Positions 5,801 through 6,134 of a DNA stretch of 6,134 nt are shown here, in pieces. The notes under the pieces are model-generated. The model worked only from the letters and a program-made list of their open reading frames with translations, did not search any database and had not been told where the DNA came from. The position numbers and the translations under genes were made by a program. Position 1 is the stretch's first letter, and every line of letters starts with the position of its first letter. This stretch comes from Clostridiales bacterium UBA2658 (lineage in GTDB: Bacteria; Bacillota; Clostridia; Oscillospirales; Oscillospiraceae): the NCBI GenBank assembly GCA_002359425.1, contig DEMY01000040.1, forward strand, positions 32,875-39,008. Reading direction: 5' to 3'.

Positions 5801-5874
5801 GGATTTTTTGCGTTGGCGACGATTTCTGACAGGTTTCGCATGGGGGCGATGGTAGCATAGGGGACGTCTTTGGG

Positions 5875-5896
5875 AGAAAAAAATTTGTTTTTTTCT
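5875..5896. repeat. A/T inverted repeat upstream of the last gene
   Basis: AGAAAAAAA (5875-5883) and TTTTTTTCT (5888-5896) are perfect 9-base complements around TTTG. It may be an operator, a bendable tract or a weak hairpin. The stretch just after it (5901-5920) is A/T-rich and probably holds the promoter of the last gene, but I could not pick a convincing -35/-10 pair. Confidence 0.4.
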
Positions 5897-5960
5897 GAAT
5901 TATGTATCAAAATATGCACTTTTGGCGGGTGTGCGGCGCACGGGTGAAGGGGGGAGTTTG

Positions 5961-6134
5961 TTGAGCAAAAAAAAGGACGTTGTCGAACGCATTACGGAGC
6001 TTGCGTTTGGGGCGCCAAACGACGCGGTGAAGCTCGTGTTTCTCGACCCGGAGCAGCCGGAACAGCTGGAGAGGATCGGAAAGCTGGATCTCAAAATGGT
6101 TTCCGAGGTCAAACGGAGCGCAAACGGGGCAGTA
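5961..6134 (+). CDS. Unrecognised small protein, N-terminal part, possibly terminase small-subunit-like (runs off the window)
   Basis: Fifty-eight codons are visible, open to the window edge. The start is TTG at 5961, giving a protein beginning MSKKKDVVERITELAFG. It is chosen because the purine run GGGGGGAG (5949-5956) is correctly spaced for it and too close for the TTG at 5958. There is no in-frame ATG before 6096. The visible part is helical and charged, with no membrane segment: a Lys-rich start, then NDAVKLVFLDPEQPEQLERIG and KLDLKMVSEVKRSANGAV. The SEVKRSANG piece recalls the region preceding the last helix in some phage terminase small subunits and in short chromosomal relatives in Clostridia. 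That likeness is from memory and weak. The codon bias resembles its neighbours. No other phage gene is visible in the window. Confidence 0.7.
   Translation, partial: MSKKKDVVERITELAFGAPNDAVKLVFLDPEQPEQLERIGKLDLKMVSEVKRSANGAV

Noticed and set aside
5900..6112. A 70-codon - strand ORF at the right end
   Set aside because: It is antisense to the TTG-started frame, which has a good ribosome binding site and sensible amino-acid composition, and the - strand translation is Ser-rich with no family.

Overview
The window looks like ordinary chromosome from a Gram-positive Clostridia-type bacterium, perhaps of the Oscillospirales. The evidence is the cysE-cysS order, the strong GGAGG ribosome binding sites, U-tract terminators, a BofC-like protein, a DUF1292 protein and a Firmicutes-style class A penicillin-binding protein. 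Base composition is moderate and codon use favours G/C endings. The genus assignment is inference.

Left part (1-2302, + strand). The 3' end of serine acetyltransferase (cysE) is followed 22 bases later by a complete cysteinyl-tRNA synthetase (cysS), so cysteine synthesis and cysteine charging are coupled. In many Bacilli the next gene is Mini-ribonuclease III. Here a 155-base gap with two candidate promoters leads instead to a small four-cysteine ComFB-family protein. I see no terminator after cysS, so read-through is possible. Tandem terminators close the unit.

Middle part (2304-4683). A complete class A penicillin-binding protein (glycosyltransferase plus transpeptidase) lies on the - strand, converging on the ComFB-like gene. 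A 190-base divergent promoter region separates it from a small exported or membrane-anchored BofC-like protein on the + strand.

Right part (5008-6134, + strand). A short terminator overlaps the promoter of an acidic DUF1292 protein. Next comes a noncoding RNA whose closing stem, central bubble with a 3'-side hairpin, and long apical stem fit 6S RNA. It has its own promoter and a strong terminator. A gene-free stretch of about 275 bases follows, with a second hairpin, a tandem 20-base repeat and an A/T inverted repeat. The window ends inside a TTG-started small gene that vaguely resembles phage terminase small-subunit relatives.

Most of the content is housekeeping. I found no obvious undescribed system. 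The points most worth a second look are the 5' leader of the 6S RNA, whose hairpin excludes the closing stem, the leader of the ComFB-like gene, and the repeat-bearing region before the last gene.
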